Assembly: GCA_964409685.1 (NCBI GenBank)
Contig: CAYPEJ010000017.1
Location: 1-64,000 of the forward strand
Source: Clostridium_AI sp964409685
GTDB lineage: Bacteria; Bacillota; Clostridia; Lachnospirales; Lachnospiraceae
Length of the DNA stretch: 64,000 bases
Direction: 5' to 3'
The notes beneath the pieces are model-generated. The model had not been told where the DNA came from. It searched no databases and saw nothing but the letters and a program-made list of their open reading frames with translations. Below are positions 1 to 7,209 of the stretch, one piece after another. A program made the translations under genes and the position numbers. How positions within the stretch are numbered: position 1 is the first letter of the stretch; the number at the start of each line of letters is the position of its first letter.

Positions 1-37
1 TTACTATACCTAAGATTCTCTTGAGTGTCCTTTTCAT
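1..37 (-). CDS. Start of a gene cut by the window edge
   Basis: Only the first 12 codons are visible, beginning MKRTLKRILGIV. The basic, then hydrophobic, start would suit a signal peptide or membrane anchor, but too little is present to say. The start is supported by a promoter of the main family at 70-108, about 33 bases upstream, as for the other genes of that class. Confidence 0.5.
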   Translation of the reverse strand, partial: MKRTLKRILGIV

Positions 38-69
38 GTTCGTTTGTTTTTTTTTAGTTTGTTATCTTC

Positions 70-108
70 CAACACCCTAAAGATAATATCTTTTTCCGGG
101 TCTCGCAA
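70..108 (-). promoter_or_regulatory. Promoter, TTG-N20-TATCTTTAGGGTGTTG class
   Basis: Reading on the minus strand, a TTG (106-108) lies exactly 20 bases before TATCTTTAGGGTGTTG (70-85). The same spacing recurs at 1046, 3683, 5803 and 7806. The layout matches the Bacteroidetes -33 TTTG and -7 TAnnTTTG promoter. It would drive the gene cut by the left edge. Confidence 0.75.
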
Positions 109-127
109 CTATCTGCAAGGAAAAATC

Positions 128-171
128 CAAAAAAAAAAAAAGAGGCTGCATCATCTCGACGGAACCTCTTT
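128..171 (-). terminator. Intrinsic terminator after the sigma gene
   Basis: On the minus strand an AAGAGG...CCTCTT stem (140-170) is followed directly by a long T tract (129-140), 24 bases past the sigma factor stop codon. Confidence 0.7.
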
Positions 172-194
172 CAACAAACGAATTACACAATATT

Positions 195-1019
195 TTATCC
201 AAGATAGGGTCTCAAGGTGTCGAGTACCTTCTGGCTCTTCTTGAGCTTCTTGAGAGCCGCATGCTTGATCTGGCGAATACGCTCTGCACTGACTCCCAGC
301 AGCTCGGCAACCTGTTCATCTGTCAGTGCCTTGCACCCGATACCGAATTCCCTTATTACTATGTTTGCTTCACGCTCTGTCAGGACTGTTGACAAGACTC
401 TCAGGACGTCTGTCATGCAGCTTTCCGATTCAGCCAGGTTGTCTGTAGGCGCTGCTGTGTCATCTGTCAGGAGGTCTGAAAGCTCTCCTCCGTTCTCGTC
501 ATCCCCTACCTGTGCCGAAAGTGAGGCTGTCTTTCCAATCAGAGGAAGAACTGCTCTGATGTCCTCAAGCTGCAGGCCGGTTAGGGTTGCCAGTTCCAGG
601 TCCGTCGGCTCTCTCAACTCCAGGTTGAGAAACAGGCCCGATGCCTTGTTGATCTGATTGGCTACTCCTACCATGTTCATGGGCAGTCTCACCATCTTGT
701 TGTTCGAGAGTGCCTGGTAGATGCACTGCTGAATCCACCACACTGCGTAGGTTATGAACCTGAATCCCGCATCCGGATCAAACTTCTCGGCTGCCCTAAT
801 CAGGCCCAGGTTACCTTCCTGGATGAGGTCTACCAGTTCCAGTCCTCTTCCCTGGTAGCGTCGAGCCACGGTTACCACAAACCTGAGGTTACCTTTCACG
901 AGTGTATTGAGTGCTGCTCTGTCTCCCTTCTGAATCTGTCTAGCCAGGTCCTGTTCCTGCTCGTAGGTGAAGGGCTGAGTCTTTCTGATGTCCTTGAAGT
1001 AGATGTCTATGATTTCCAT
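195..1019 (-). CDS. RpoD-like primary sigma factor
   Basis: A 274-residue sigma-70 protein that would direct host RNA polymerase to phage promoters. It has a short region 1.2, a full region 2 (NLRFVVTVARRYQ, LIQEGNLGLIRAAEKFD, then ITYAVWWIQQ at about residues 62-105), region 3, and a region 4 helix-turn-helix ending in AERIRQIKHAALKKL. It is about as long as the compact primary sigma of Bacteroidetes and resembles that protein more than ECF or T4 late factors, suggesting capture from the host. It has its own promoter (1046-1084) and terminator. Its target class is not shown by the sequence; the TTG-N20-TATCTT promoters are obvious candidates. Confidence 0.93.
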   Translation of the reverse strand: MEIIDIYFKDIRKTQPFTYEQEQDLARQIQKGDRAALNTLVKGNLRFVVTVARRYQGRGLELVDLIQEGNLGLIRAAEKFDPDAGFRFITYAVWWIQQCIYQALSNNKMVRLPMNMVGVANQINKASGLFLNLELREPTDLELATLTGLQLEDIRAVLPLIGKTASLSAQVGDDENGGELSDLLTDDTAAPTDNLAESESCMTDVLRVLSTVLTEREANIVIREFGIGCKALTDEQVAELLGVSAERIRQIKHAALKKLKKSQKVLDTLRPYLG

Positions 1020-1045
1020 AATACTGTGCTTTATTCGTTTCTTTT

Positions 1046-1084
1046 CAACACCCTAAAGATAAGGTTCTTTTTCGAGCTACACAA
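1046..1084 (-). promoter_or_regulatory. Promoter of the sigma factor gene
   Basis: TTG (1082-1084), 20 bases, then TATCTTTAGGGTGTTG on the minus strand. The sigma ATG is 26 bases downstream of the element. If the factor recognises this class, the gene would be autoregulated (inference). Confidence 0.78.
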
Positions 1085-1101
1085 GTATTTCCGAAACTTT
1101 T

Positions 1102-1662
1102 CTAGAGAAATCTCTTGCGGAAACTGACACCGAACCGGGAAAGGTCTCGGTAGGGGAAACAAACTAGCAGGCCATTCCAGGACCTCCCGTTCCGGTTACT
1201 AGCTACCCTCCGGACCCGCATCTGCACTCCCCTGTAGTCCAGGTCCCGGGAAACTCCGTCTGTCTCTACCCGGTCCAGGACCTGTCTATAGTTCTTGTAG
1301 ATGTCTCTAGCCAGGGCCTGTAGCTCCGGCATGTTGACCTCGTAGCAGCTGTCCGGGGTGAAGATACACAACCCGGATGCCTCACTGGTCAGGGTCCAGC
1401 CCTCCCGGTTGCCGGTCCGGAGTTCGATGCACATCTCGAGACCACTGCTCCGGAACTTCTCAGATATGTCCACGTCTCGACCCGTGGGCAGGGTGACTGT
1501 CACGTCTATGTCCCGGACCTGGAAATCGTGACCCCGGGGTGACGTGTAGCTGTGTCTCTCTATCCGGACAGCTCCCCACTTCTCGAGATAGTAGGTGTCT
1601 GCCTCGTGTTGTCTCGAACTCTCGTACCTGAGAGCCCGGTCCATGTTTCTGGCTGTGTTCAC
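1102..1662 (-). CDS. Uncharacterised protein, possible nuclease-like fold
   Basis: 186 residues, soluble, basic at both ends. The middle alternates charged strand-like segments (DIDVTVTLPTGRDVDISEKFR) with an acidic-basic pattern that loosely recalls PD-(D/E)XK proteins, but no motif is secure. Richer in CCGG-type codons than the replication genes. No promoter of the main family is seen upstream; a copy of the dispersed repeat (1720-1812) lies there instead. Function unknown. Confidence 0.6.
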   Translation of the reverse strand: MNTARNMDRALRYESSRQHEADTYYLEKWGAVRIERHSYTSPRGHDFQVRDIDVTVTLPTGRDVDISEKFRSSGLEMCIELRTGNREGWTLTSEASGLCIFTPDSCYEVNMPELQALARDIYKNYRQVLDRVETDGVSRDLDYRGVQMRVRRVASNRNGRSWNGLLVCFPYRDLSRFGVSFRKRFL

Positions 1663-1719
1663 TTGTTCTGATGTGTTTGCTAGACCCGGTATCGGAGACC
1701 ATCTTTGAAACTATCGGGA

Positions 1720-1812
1720 TTTGCTTAGTTCCCTTTGGGGAGACAAATTTTAAACTGAAAGTAATATAGTTTATCATTTTCGGCCTCCCTTTTAGTTCTC
1801 CTTTAGAATTCC
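1720..1812 (-). repeat. Dispersed ATGATAAATTATATT repeat, copy 1
   Basis: Minus-strand copy with the core ATGATAAACTATATT (1763-1777), preceded by AAAGGGAGGCC and followed by CTCCCCAAAGGG. The second half closely matches the 3845 copy, which is in the opposite orientation. It lies just 3' of the gene at 1803. The core starts an open frame reading MINYITFSLKFVSPKG that continues by chance antisense-free into 1460, overlapping the 1102 gene in another frame. Confidence 0.75.
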
Positions 1813-2192
1813 TGAAGAACTTCAGACCTGCGAGAAAGCCTACCTTTCCAGACCAGAGCTGGATTAAGTAGATACACGTTCTGACTAAGTTTCTTGACCA
1901 GGTTCTTTTCTTCCAGTTCTTTCAGTCCTTCCGAGAGTTGCTTATCTGAGATATCCGGGTCTTTGTGAATCCACTGGGAAACCTTGTCCAGGTCTACCCT
2001 ACCTGAACTAAACTCAGCTAGTTCACACAACCTGAAGAATACCTTGAACGCTATAACTGATTCCAGTTCGTAGAGTAGTTTGATTGATTTCAGGTAGATC
2101 AACATGAAGAACTCTGGCTTACGTACCAGTCTGTATCCATCCGGAACTTCGAAATTCTCTCTTACCCCTGAGTTGTACATTACTTTATCCAT
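1803..2192 (-). CDS. RepL-like winged-helix protein
   Basis: 129 residues. The pattern GYRLVRKPEFFMLIYLKSIK, then a helical core, then a winged helix ending in KKLSQNVYLLNPALVWKGR resembles RepL-type plasmid replication initiators and related phage DNA-binding proteins. It could act at a replication origin or as a regulator. A TATCTTTG box (2220-2227) lies about 28 bases upstream of the start, a good match to a Bacteroidetes -7 element, though no TTG sits at the 20-base spacing. The tandem repeats at 2432-2559 are close upstream and are possible binding sites (inference). Confidence 0.7.
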   Translation of the reverse strand: MDKVMYNSGVRENFEVPDGYRLVRKPEFFMLIYLKSIKLLYELESVIAFKVFFRLCELAEFSSGRVDLDKVSQWIHKDPDISDKQLSEGLKELEEKNLVKKLSQNVYLLNPALVWKGRLSRRSEVLQEF

Positions 2193-2331
2193 TTTTGAAT
2201 CAATAAGTTAATGCACAAAGATATAGAATTTCCCTGAGCTTTTCTAGTACCTGGTAGACCCACCAGAACATGGAAAGTTTTTTTACCTCATCTCTCCCCC
2301 TGTGTAAAAGAAACTTCCTTTAACAACCAGT

Positions 2332-2431
2332 NNNNNNNNNNNNNNNNNNNNNNNNNNNNNNNNNNNNNNNNNNNNNNNNNNNNNNNNNNNNNNNNNNNNN
2401 NNNNNNNNNNNNNNNNNNNNNNNNNNNNNNN
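2332..2431. other. Assembly gap of 100 N
   Basis: Exactly 100 unknown bases, the usual placeholder for a scaffold gap of unknown size. It sits at the edge of a 21-base tandem array, so the true length of the array is unknown. Confidence 0.97.
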
Positions 2432-2512
2432 TAGTTCTTTTCTCCAACCAGTTAGTTCTTTTCTCCAACCAGTTAGTTCTTTTCTCCAACCAGTTAGTTC
2501 TTTTCTCTAGTA
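2432..2512. repeat. Tandem 21-base repeat beside the gap
   Basis: Three full units and one partial unit of TTAGTTCTTTTCTCCAACCAG. The left flank of the gap ends with a matching AACCAGT, so the array probably runs through it. The unit is a multiple of three and read on the minus strand gives NWLEKRT repeats, but no good start or homologue supports a protein. Iteron, recombination site or satellite roles are possible. Confidence 0.9.
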
Positions 2513-2532
2513 TAGTTACTAGTTAACTTAAC

Positions 2533-2559
2533 CAGTTACGCCAGTTACGCCAGTTACGC
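2533..2559. repeat. Three tandem copies of CAGTTACGC
   Basis: Perfect 9-base direct repeat, three times, beside the 21-base array. Both arrays share a CCAGTTA core, so they may be derived from one another or bind the same protein. Confidence 0.9.
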
Positions 2560-2940
2560 CGTACACTGTGCTTTCACTCAGGGCCGAGATTTAGACTCTC
2601 CAGTATGTTGGCATACGGAAAGAAAGTAAAAACTCGTATCAGCACCAGCTACTGGATGTTCTGCAGTCATGCAACTAACCCACTTTCCTGTATCGCCCAG
2701 GTATCACACGACTAGCCGTCTGTTGCCAGACCTCCCTCGTCCCATATGTACGTTCCAACCGTCTAGGACTAAGCGTCTGATGTGCACGACCTATACCCCG
2801 AAGTTCGGGATAGACTGATACAGAATCTGTCAAAACGCGATAGAAAAGGCAGAACTCTGCACCTTTGCGAGGGTCGTACTATCGTAGCAAAACACGTGTT
2901 CGCTGGCTGTATGTGTATATTAAATAGTTACTATTCCTGA
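2560..2940 (-). ncRNA. Candidate structured noncoding RNA
   Basis: No open frame is found here, but the minus strand holds a dense set of tight hairpins: CCCGAA-C-TTCGGG extended by CTAT/ATAG (about 2798-2818), GTCTG-GCAA-CAGAC with a GNRA loop (2719-2732), GTATG-CCAA-CATAC (2603-2616), CCAG-TAG-CTGG, GCAGA-GT-TCTGC and CCTG-N7-CAGG. It is bounded upstream by a terminator (2960-2998) and downstream by tandem repeats, so it may be its own transcript. Strand is chosen because every gene nearby is on minus. I do not recognise the family. Confidence 0.45.
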
Positions 2941-2959
2941 AACCCAGAAACCGGTAAGG

Positions 2960-2998
2960 GAAAAAGGCCGGTAGGTTCACGAGAAACCCGGCCGGCCT
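2960..2998 (-). terminator. Strong intrinsic terminator
   Basis: Minus strand GGCCGG...AACC loop GGTT...CCGGCC-type stem (2966-2997) followed by TTTTTCCC (2958-2965). It would end transcription of the lysis-type gene at 3132 before the candidate RNA. Confidence 0.75.
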
Positions 2999-3019
2999 CC
3001 AGTCACCCGGGGAATCTTT

Positions 3020-3105
3020 GTTATCCCAAGAGGGGAGACTGAAAATGATAAATTATATTACTTTTGATTTGTCTTTTGGGAGATCAAAGGGAAATATGCG
3101 AATTC
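3020..3105 (+). repeat. Dispersed ATGATAAATTATATT repeat, copy 2
   Basis: Plus-strand copy: AGGGGAGACTGAAA then ATGATAAATTATATT (3045-3059) and TTTTGGGAGATCAAAGGG. The core opens a 25-codon frame (3045-3122) reading MINYITFDLSFGRSKGNM and ending just before the stop of the 3132 gene on the other strand. Confidence 0.75.
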
Positions 3106-3131
3106 TTGATTTTCCAGCTTGAGCCTGGACT

Positions 3132-3668
3132 CTAGTTAGAATTCTCAGATTGTTCCAGCAGGATTTTCCGGACCTGTTCATATCTCCTGACCCACTCGAC
3201 ATTCTTCCAGACCCGGATAGAGTAGCCGATCGAGTCACCTTTCGGATTGTGTAGTTTGATGGCCCGGGCCGGGTCGTGACCAGGGTTGTAGTGGTCCTGG
3301 ATAACCCGGTACATCTCGAGGGACTTCCGGGGGTCGAGAGCATCACCGTGAATATAGACCTGTTCACCCAGGATTCGGTTCACGTCCTCAACCCAGATTT
3401 CGGTAGCCTGGACCAGACCCAGGTCACCTTTTGTGCCTCGGGCCAGGAAGTTGAAGTCGCTCTCGGTCTTGGAGATGGCCAGGGTCAGGATGTCCCAGTC
3501 GGTCAGGGCTGTGTTGCGATCTTGTGAAATTGTCTCGACCTGGGCCATGACCTCGGAAGCTACCTGGTGGTTCCAGGCCAGAGATCCGATACCGTAGCCG
3601 ATGTAGCCGGAAAGGGCTGCCAGTCCAGCGGCGCCCAGAATGCTGAGTGTAATTGTCGTCTTGTTCAT
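3132..3668 (-). CDS. Membrane-anchored lytic transglycosylase / lysozyme-like protein
   Basis: 178 residues. A hydrophobic segment (about 8-30) should act as an uncleaved anchor or signal. The following domain has ISKTESDF, with Glu69 as the likely catalytic acid, and GDLGLVQAT, the pattern of SLT/goose-type lysozymes that cleave the glycan strands of peptidoglycan. It could serve as endolysin or as a virion enzyme for cell-wall entry. It stands alone with a main-class promoter (3683-3721) and a terminator (2960-2998). Family assignment is fairly secure; role in entry or lysis is open. Confidence 0.78.
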   Translation of the reverse strand: MNKTTITLSILGAAGLAALSGYIGYGIGSLAWNHQVASEVMAQVETISQDRNTALTDWDILTLAISKTESDFNFLARGTKGDLGLVQATEIWVEDVNRILGEQVYIHGDALDPRKSLEMYRVIQDHYNPGHDPARAIKLHNPKGDSIGYSIRVWKNVEWVRRYEQVRKILLEQSENSN

Positions 3669-3682
3669 GTCTGTTTGTGTTT

Positions 3683-3721
3683 CAACACCCTGAAGATAAG
3701 ACTTTTTTGAGTGGGAAACAA
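3683..3721 (-). promoter_or_regulatory. Promoter of the lytic transglycosylase gene
   Basis: TTG (3719-3721), N20, TATCTTCAGGGTGTTG on the minus strand; the ATG lies 15 bases past the element in a leader AAACACAAACAGAC shared with the genes at 5213 and 7210. Confidence 0.8.
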
Positions 3722-3844
3722 GGAAAGAAGCCAGAACCTGAACTCTGACTTCTTGATAGCTAACTAGTTCTGAGACCGCTACAGCCTCTGCCCGGGAGAC
3801 CCTAGTCTTGAACCTTCCTCCTTTTGAGCTAGCCGGTAAATCTT

Positions 3845-3945
3845 GAGTATCCCAAGGATGGAACTCGAAAATGATAAATTATATTACTTTCAGTTTAAAA
3901 TTTGTCTCCCCAAAGGGAAATATGCAAATCCTCAATTCTCTCTAG
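3845..3945 (+). repeat. Dispersed ATGATAAATTATATT repeat, copy 3
   Basis: Plus-strand copy with the core at 3871-3885 and TTTGTCTCCCCAAAGGG after it. The frame MINYITFSLKFVSPKGNM runs 3871-3945, overlapping the last codon of the 3942 gene on the opposite strand. Confidence 0.78.
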
Positions 3946-4205
3946 CGATACCAGGGAAAGACACTGTCTAGATCATCCTCGTCCAGTTCACAGTTCTGGA
4001 GAGCCTCGATATCCTCCCGCCCGGGAGCATTCTCGTAGCAGACCCCGTCTTTGCCCCAGGTACAGGTGTGTTCCTGTTCACTGCCTTGTGCCACACAGGT
4101 AACTGTGCAGGTTCCACCGGTCTGGTGAACTGCTGTGATGAACTGAAGGTTTTTTTCCTTGTCGTAAGCCAGGGTGAACGGCCTGGGTTCCAGGAGCTGA
4201 CTCAT
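3942..4205 (-). CDS. Small cysteine-containing hypothetical protein
   Basis: 87 residues, acidic at the C terminus (ELDEDDLDSVFPW), with four cysteines in its central half (TCTVTCVAQG, HTCTWG, VCYEN). No recognised family. Last gene of a short run reading from 5788 to 3942, with 5-13 base gaps, so probably co-transcribed from the promoter at 5803. Confidence 0.6.
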   Translation of the reverse strand: MSQLLEPRPFTLAYDKEKNLQFITAVHQTGGTCTVTCVAQGSEQEHTCTWGKDGVCYENAPGREDIEALQNCELDEDDLDSVFPWYR

Positions 4206-4210
4206 TGTCT

Positions 4211-4555
4211 CTAGATATAGTCTTTACAGGATTCTACGAGGTCTCTGAAGTTCTTGTAGAACTCGTTCCGGATTTCCGATGTTCGGAAGGCAAGAATACA
4301 GGGGTCAAATTCACGACTACCACAATCTATTACGCCTCTATAGTTGAATAGAATATATTTAGCCCCGGAAGCCTTCCAATCTGGTTTCCAATTACCATCA
4401 ACCTTCCAGTAGGCATTGCGGGCCTCAATGAGTGATATGAACTTGCACATATCGTCGGAAAGGTCAACGCCTTCTTCTGTGCTTAGCATCTGTTGCGCCT
4501 CTGTGCAGGTTTTCGGAAACCTGACTGGCTCTATCAAGTCAATATTCTCGTTCAT
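4211..4555 (-). CDS. Bacteroides-phage small protein family, C-terminal type
   Basis: 114 residues. The section WKVDGNWKPDW...KYILFNYRG...ILAFRTSEIRNEFYKNFRDLVESCK is homologous to the C-terminal half of the proteins at 5213 and 7210 and to the broken copy at 6603-7183. This type of domain is common in Bacteroides phages and mobile elements; its role is unknown. Here it occurs without the N-terminal LFPSK-type domain. In the operon starting at 5788. Confidence 0.72.
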   Translation of the reverse strand: MNENIDLIEPVRFPKTCTEAQQMLSTEEGVDLSDDMCKFISLIEARNAYWKVDGNWKPDWKASGAKYILFNYRGVIDCGSREFDPCILAFRTSEIRNEFYKNFRDLVESCKDYI

Positions 4556-4563
4556 GTGTCTAT

Positions 4564-4749
4564 CTAGTCAACCGTAACTGTTTTCACACAGAGTACATCC
4601 CGTAGCCTGAAACTAATCAGCGGTTCCAGTCCTGTGAAGTTCGAAAGGGGTGTAGCACCAACGCTAACAGAGTTCACATTTGTCTCTGTGTCCCCGGGAT
4701 AGTCTTTTTCCAGGGCACTAATTCTCTCTTTGATTTGCTTCAGTGTCAT
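4564..4749 (-). CDS. Small hypothetical protein
   Basis: 61 residues from MTLKQIKERISALEKDYPG. A longer frame begins at 4812, but the start at 4749 is preferred because it overlaps the stop of the upstream gene as TAATG, a typical coupled junction. Helical start, no known family. Confidence 0.55.
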   Translation of the reverse strand: MTLKQIKERISALEKDYPGDTETNVNSVSVGATPLSNFTGLEPLISFRLRDVLCVKTVTVD

Positions 4750-4970
4750 TAAACAATCAATTTGCTTATCGCGTACGCAAAGTAGAGCAGTACGCTGAGT
4801 GTCCCCAGACATACACCTCCAACAAAGAATGTCTCTGCAATTACCATAAGCTTGCGGTTCGGCTCAATACATATAAGCGCTTCGGTCATGCGTACGGCTA
4901 TAGCTATTGTGAAAAAAGACATTGCCAAGATGAGTGCTATCAGTGTGATACTCTTGAATCCCATAATCAT
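4749..4970 (-). CDS. Small membrane protein, two helices
   Basis: 73 residues with two hydrophobic segments (about 8-26 and 46-68). Shares a TAATG stop-start with the gene at 4564. No family recognised. Confidence 0.6.
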   Translation of the reverse strand: MIMGFKSITLIALILAMSFFTIAIAVRMTEALICIEPNRKLMVIAETFFVGGVCLGTLSVLLYFAYAISKLIV

Positions 4971-4983
4971 CGGTATTTAGAAG

Positions 4984-5196
4984 CTATAGTGTCAATAGTG
5001 TATCCACAAGTAGAATTACAATTGAAAGTACACAAGGTGTAGCGCCAACAAGAATGCGACAAATTACCTTATCTGTTTGCTGAGAAAGCTTATCGGTGTT
5101 ACCCGTATCTGAGGCGACACCTGAAAAAAGTGTAATCAACAGTTGCACTGCGATTATTGACAGACCGATAACTGTGAGTACGATTGCTATTTTCAT
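4984..5196 (-). CDS. Small membrane protein, two helices
   Basis: 70 residues with hydrophobic segments at about 4-26 and 50-70 separated by a polar loop (DTGNTDKLSQQTDK). Similar in layout to its neighbour at 4749 and possibly a partner. No family recognised. Confidence 0.6.
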   Translation of the reverse strand: MKIAIVLTVIGLSIIAVQLLITLFSGVASDTGNTDKLSQQTDKVICRILVGATPCVLSIVILLVDTLLTL

Positions 5197-5212
5197 ACTA
5201 GATCTCCTACAC

Positions 5213-5788
5213 TCACTGTAATTTCAGATAAAGATCTTCGAATTTTTTCCCAAACTCGGCAGCAGTTTTTTCGTCCCTGAACACTGCAGGAACACCGGTG
5301 AAGCCAGAACTGAGTAGACAAGCTGTACCATGTTTGCTGAACAGGGGATAATAACGAGGACCTCCATCGTCTACCGTTTTGTCTACCATGTTCCAGGCTC
5401 TACCCAGAACATTCAGCTTCAGCCAGGGATGTGCATACGTTTCAACTGGCAACCTGAGAATCTCGCAAGCCTCTTCATAGGTCGTTGGCCTCTGCGGCTT
5501 AGGGAGGCAGTTTATCTTGTACTCGTCCCAGTCTTCCCAGGTTCTGTGGCCTTTGGAAGGGAAGAGCACACATTCTCCTAAATACTGATAGTAGACCAAT
5601 CCGTACTCAGTAAATCTATCAGTTTTCTTGTTTCCCGCTATATCCAAAAACTCAACCTCAATATGGTAGGGGTGTTTGTTAAGACTGTCGAAAACTTCCC
5701 TTAGTGTACAATCTCCAAGAATAGGACTGTACAACCTTGTCCCCTTCGGACAATCTTTAAGCAATTCTGCTATGTTTAACTTTTCCAT
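5213..5788 (-). CDS. Two-domain Bacteroides-phage protein
   Basis: 191 residues, paralogue of the protein at 7210. The N-terminal domain runs from LLKDCPKGTRLYSPILGDC to CVLFPSKGHRTWEDWD, the signature of a protein common in Bacteroides phages; the C-terminal part ends FGKKFEDLYLKLQ. Function unknown. It opens an operon of six small genes and has the main-class promoter (5803-5841), with the same leader before the ATG as the 7210 gene. Confidence 0.78.
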   Translation of the reverse strand: MEKLNIAELLKDCPKGTRLYSPILGDCTLREVFDSLNKHPYHIEVEFLDIAGNKKTDRFTEYGLVYYQYLGECVLFPSKGHRTWEDWDEYKINCLPKPQRPTTYEEACEILRLPVETYAHPWLKLNVLGRAWNMVDKTVDDGGPRYYPLFSKHGTACLLSSGFTGVPAVFRDEKTAAEFGKKFEDLYLKLQ

Positions 5789-5802
5789 ACCTGTTTATGT
5801 TT

Positions 5803-5841
5803 CAATACCCTGAAGATAAGGTGAAAAACTGTTTTGATCAA
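5803..5841 (-). promoter_or_regulatory. Promoter of the 5788-3942 operon
   Basis: TTG (5839-5841), N20, TATCTTCAGGGTATTG, then AAACATAAACAGGT and the ATG of the 5213 gene. Confidence 0.8.
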
Positions 5842-5980
5842 GGTCTCCTACCGGAATTTCTCGAAAAAGATACCGGACACGGGGAATCCAGGTGAACAAG
5901 GGCCCGGTCGGTCCTGGATCCCGACCGCACATTCCGCTACCCTTTATTCCCTGGATAATCCCAGACAATAGTCTAGCCAA

Positions 5981-6340
5981 GTTGTAACTAAGCCAGCTAG
6001 ATTGTGAGAAGAATCGTTACCGATTCTGGTACCGTAGAGGCGTTATCAACCCAGCGTCGAGGCTGTGCCCCTACCCGGCCCCTGTAGTCCGGCTGGTCCT
6101 GTAGCTGCATTCTCTAGTCCCGGTTCCCGTGTTCTTGGGCATCCAGGTCAACGTTGACAGGGTGGGTCAGAGCGTCACTTTGTGGGAAAGAATACATCCC
6201 GTGTTGCTACAGAACTAGAGTGTCCTTGTCTTCTTTTGGCCCGTGAGGAGCCCAGGTGAAGCCGTGTAAGTCCTGTTTTCTCACATCTCTATTTCTACCC
6301 GAAGTATAGCCAGGAACTCTGAGAGAGGAAGGAGAAAGTT
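5981..6340. other. Stretch without a convincing gene, probably decayed
   Basis: Only short frames are open on either strand. On the minus strand two consecutive short frames end at TAG, one reading MYSFPQSDALTHPVNVDLD and the next starting MQLQDQPDYRGR, which looks like an eroded gene. Nothing more can be supported. Confidence 0.4.
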
Positions 6341-6425
6341 GCGGGGAAGAACCTTTAGGGAGAACAAGGGGGAAGGCTGAAGTAATAGAATATACCACTT
6401 TCAACCCTAAATTGATTCTCCCAAG
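6335..6425 (+). repeat. Dispersed repeat, copy 4 (degenerate)
   Basis: TTTAGGGAGAACAAGGGGGAAG followed by GTAATAGAATATACCACTTTCA, an eroded form of the core plus flank seen at 3845. The start codon is lost, so this copy cannot make the short peptide. Confidence 0.6.
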
Positions 6426-6654
6426 TACTACCTAGGTAGTCCCCTGTTCTCCGGATGTGTCCAGGAGTTGCAGTCTCTTCTGGAGAACATCTTGATAGGT
6501 TGACATGGCCTGGTACTGCTGGAACAGGAGTAGGATGTTCCGTGTCCAGGGAATCATAGTCCGGACTAGAGATGAAATCGGTAAGTCGATTAACCCGGTG
6601 AGCTATACCGAGATACTCGGTCGTGAGCTTCTTCTTGAGATCTGCCTGTGCCAT
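6355..6654 (-). CDS. Doubtful small protein
   Basis: 99 codons starting MAQADLKKKLTTEYLGIAHRV. The first 40 residues look like a plausible protein, but the rest runs through the dispersed repeat and is low in complexity (PPCSP end). Possibly the front of a gene whose 3' end was replaced when the repeat arrived. Confidence 0.35.
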   Translation of the reverse strand: MAQADLKKKLTTEYLGIAHRVNRLTDFISSPDYDSLDTEHPTPVPAVPGHVNLSRCSPEETATPGHIRRTGDYLGSTWENQFRVESGIFYYFSLPPCSP

Positions 6655-7183
6655 TCTAGATATAGTTTTTTACACCCGTTGATAAGGTTTCGGTAGTTGT
6701 CAAGGAACATGTCCCGGAGGTCCTCTATACGGAAACTCAGCAACCTGGCACAGCCTACGGATGTATCTTTACTGACGGTACTCCCGTAGCAGATCACCGC
6801 AAACTTTTTGTTGTTATCACTCCAGCGGTTTCCAGTTGTTGTCAGCCTTCCACCAGACATCTCGTACTACAATGAGCCGGGTCAGGATATCCAGGTCCTC
6901 GTCGACAGTGTTCAGTTCATCTTCGGTAAGCCTCGGCCGTGCTTCCCCGTAGCTTTCGACCAGTCTCGCTGGTCCCTAGAAGGGAAGAGTACGCACTCGG
7001 CATTTTCGTAGTCCCTGAAGTAGGTTCCGTCAGGATAGAAGTAGAGCCGGTGCCCCCCGGTTTCTGTTACCTCCACACAGGGTGCATCGATATCGTCGTC
7101 ACGGACTATCCGAACAGGGGCGACCAGAGTCTAGTTCCTTCACACCCTTCCAGGATTTTTGTCAGATCAAGATTCTCGTTCAT
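6603..7183 (-). pseudogene. Broken two-domain Bacteroides-phage protein
   Basis: Starts MNENLDLTKILEGCEGTRLWSPLFG at 7183, then hits TAG. Another frame continues VEVTETGGHRLYFYPDG...AECVLFPSRDQRDWSK, a third gives LIVVRDVWWKADNNWKP, and the frame used at 6603-6860 then gives FAVICYGS...LLSFRIEDLRDMFLDNYRNLINGCKKL. Joined together these match the whole family (4211, 5213, 7210), so at least three frame changes have broken an originally intact gene. The tail also lacks a stop at the expected place. Confidence 0.8.
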
Positions 7184-7209
7184 ATGCTTTACCTACTTGT
7201 GCCACAACT

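Noticed and set aside
44..244. Plus-strand frame of 66 codons at the left end
   Set aside because: Runs across a promoter, a terminator and the end of the sigma gene; low-complexity start.
1460..1777. 105-codon minus frame starting MINYITFSL
   Set aside because: The start is the dispersed repeat core; the rest is another frame of the 1102 gene, open only because of composition.
2432..2559. Possible CRISPR array
   Set aside because: Units are strictly tandem with no spacers, and no cas genes are present.
2560..2940. Group I intron in the structured region
   Set aside because: No flanking exon halves and no convincing core P3-P8 sequences were seen.
5795..5980. 61-codon minus frame
   Set aside because: Its last codons are the 5803 promoter element, and no family or good start is seen.
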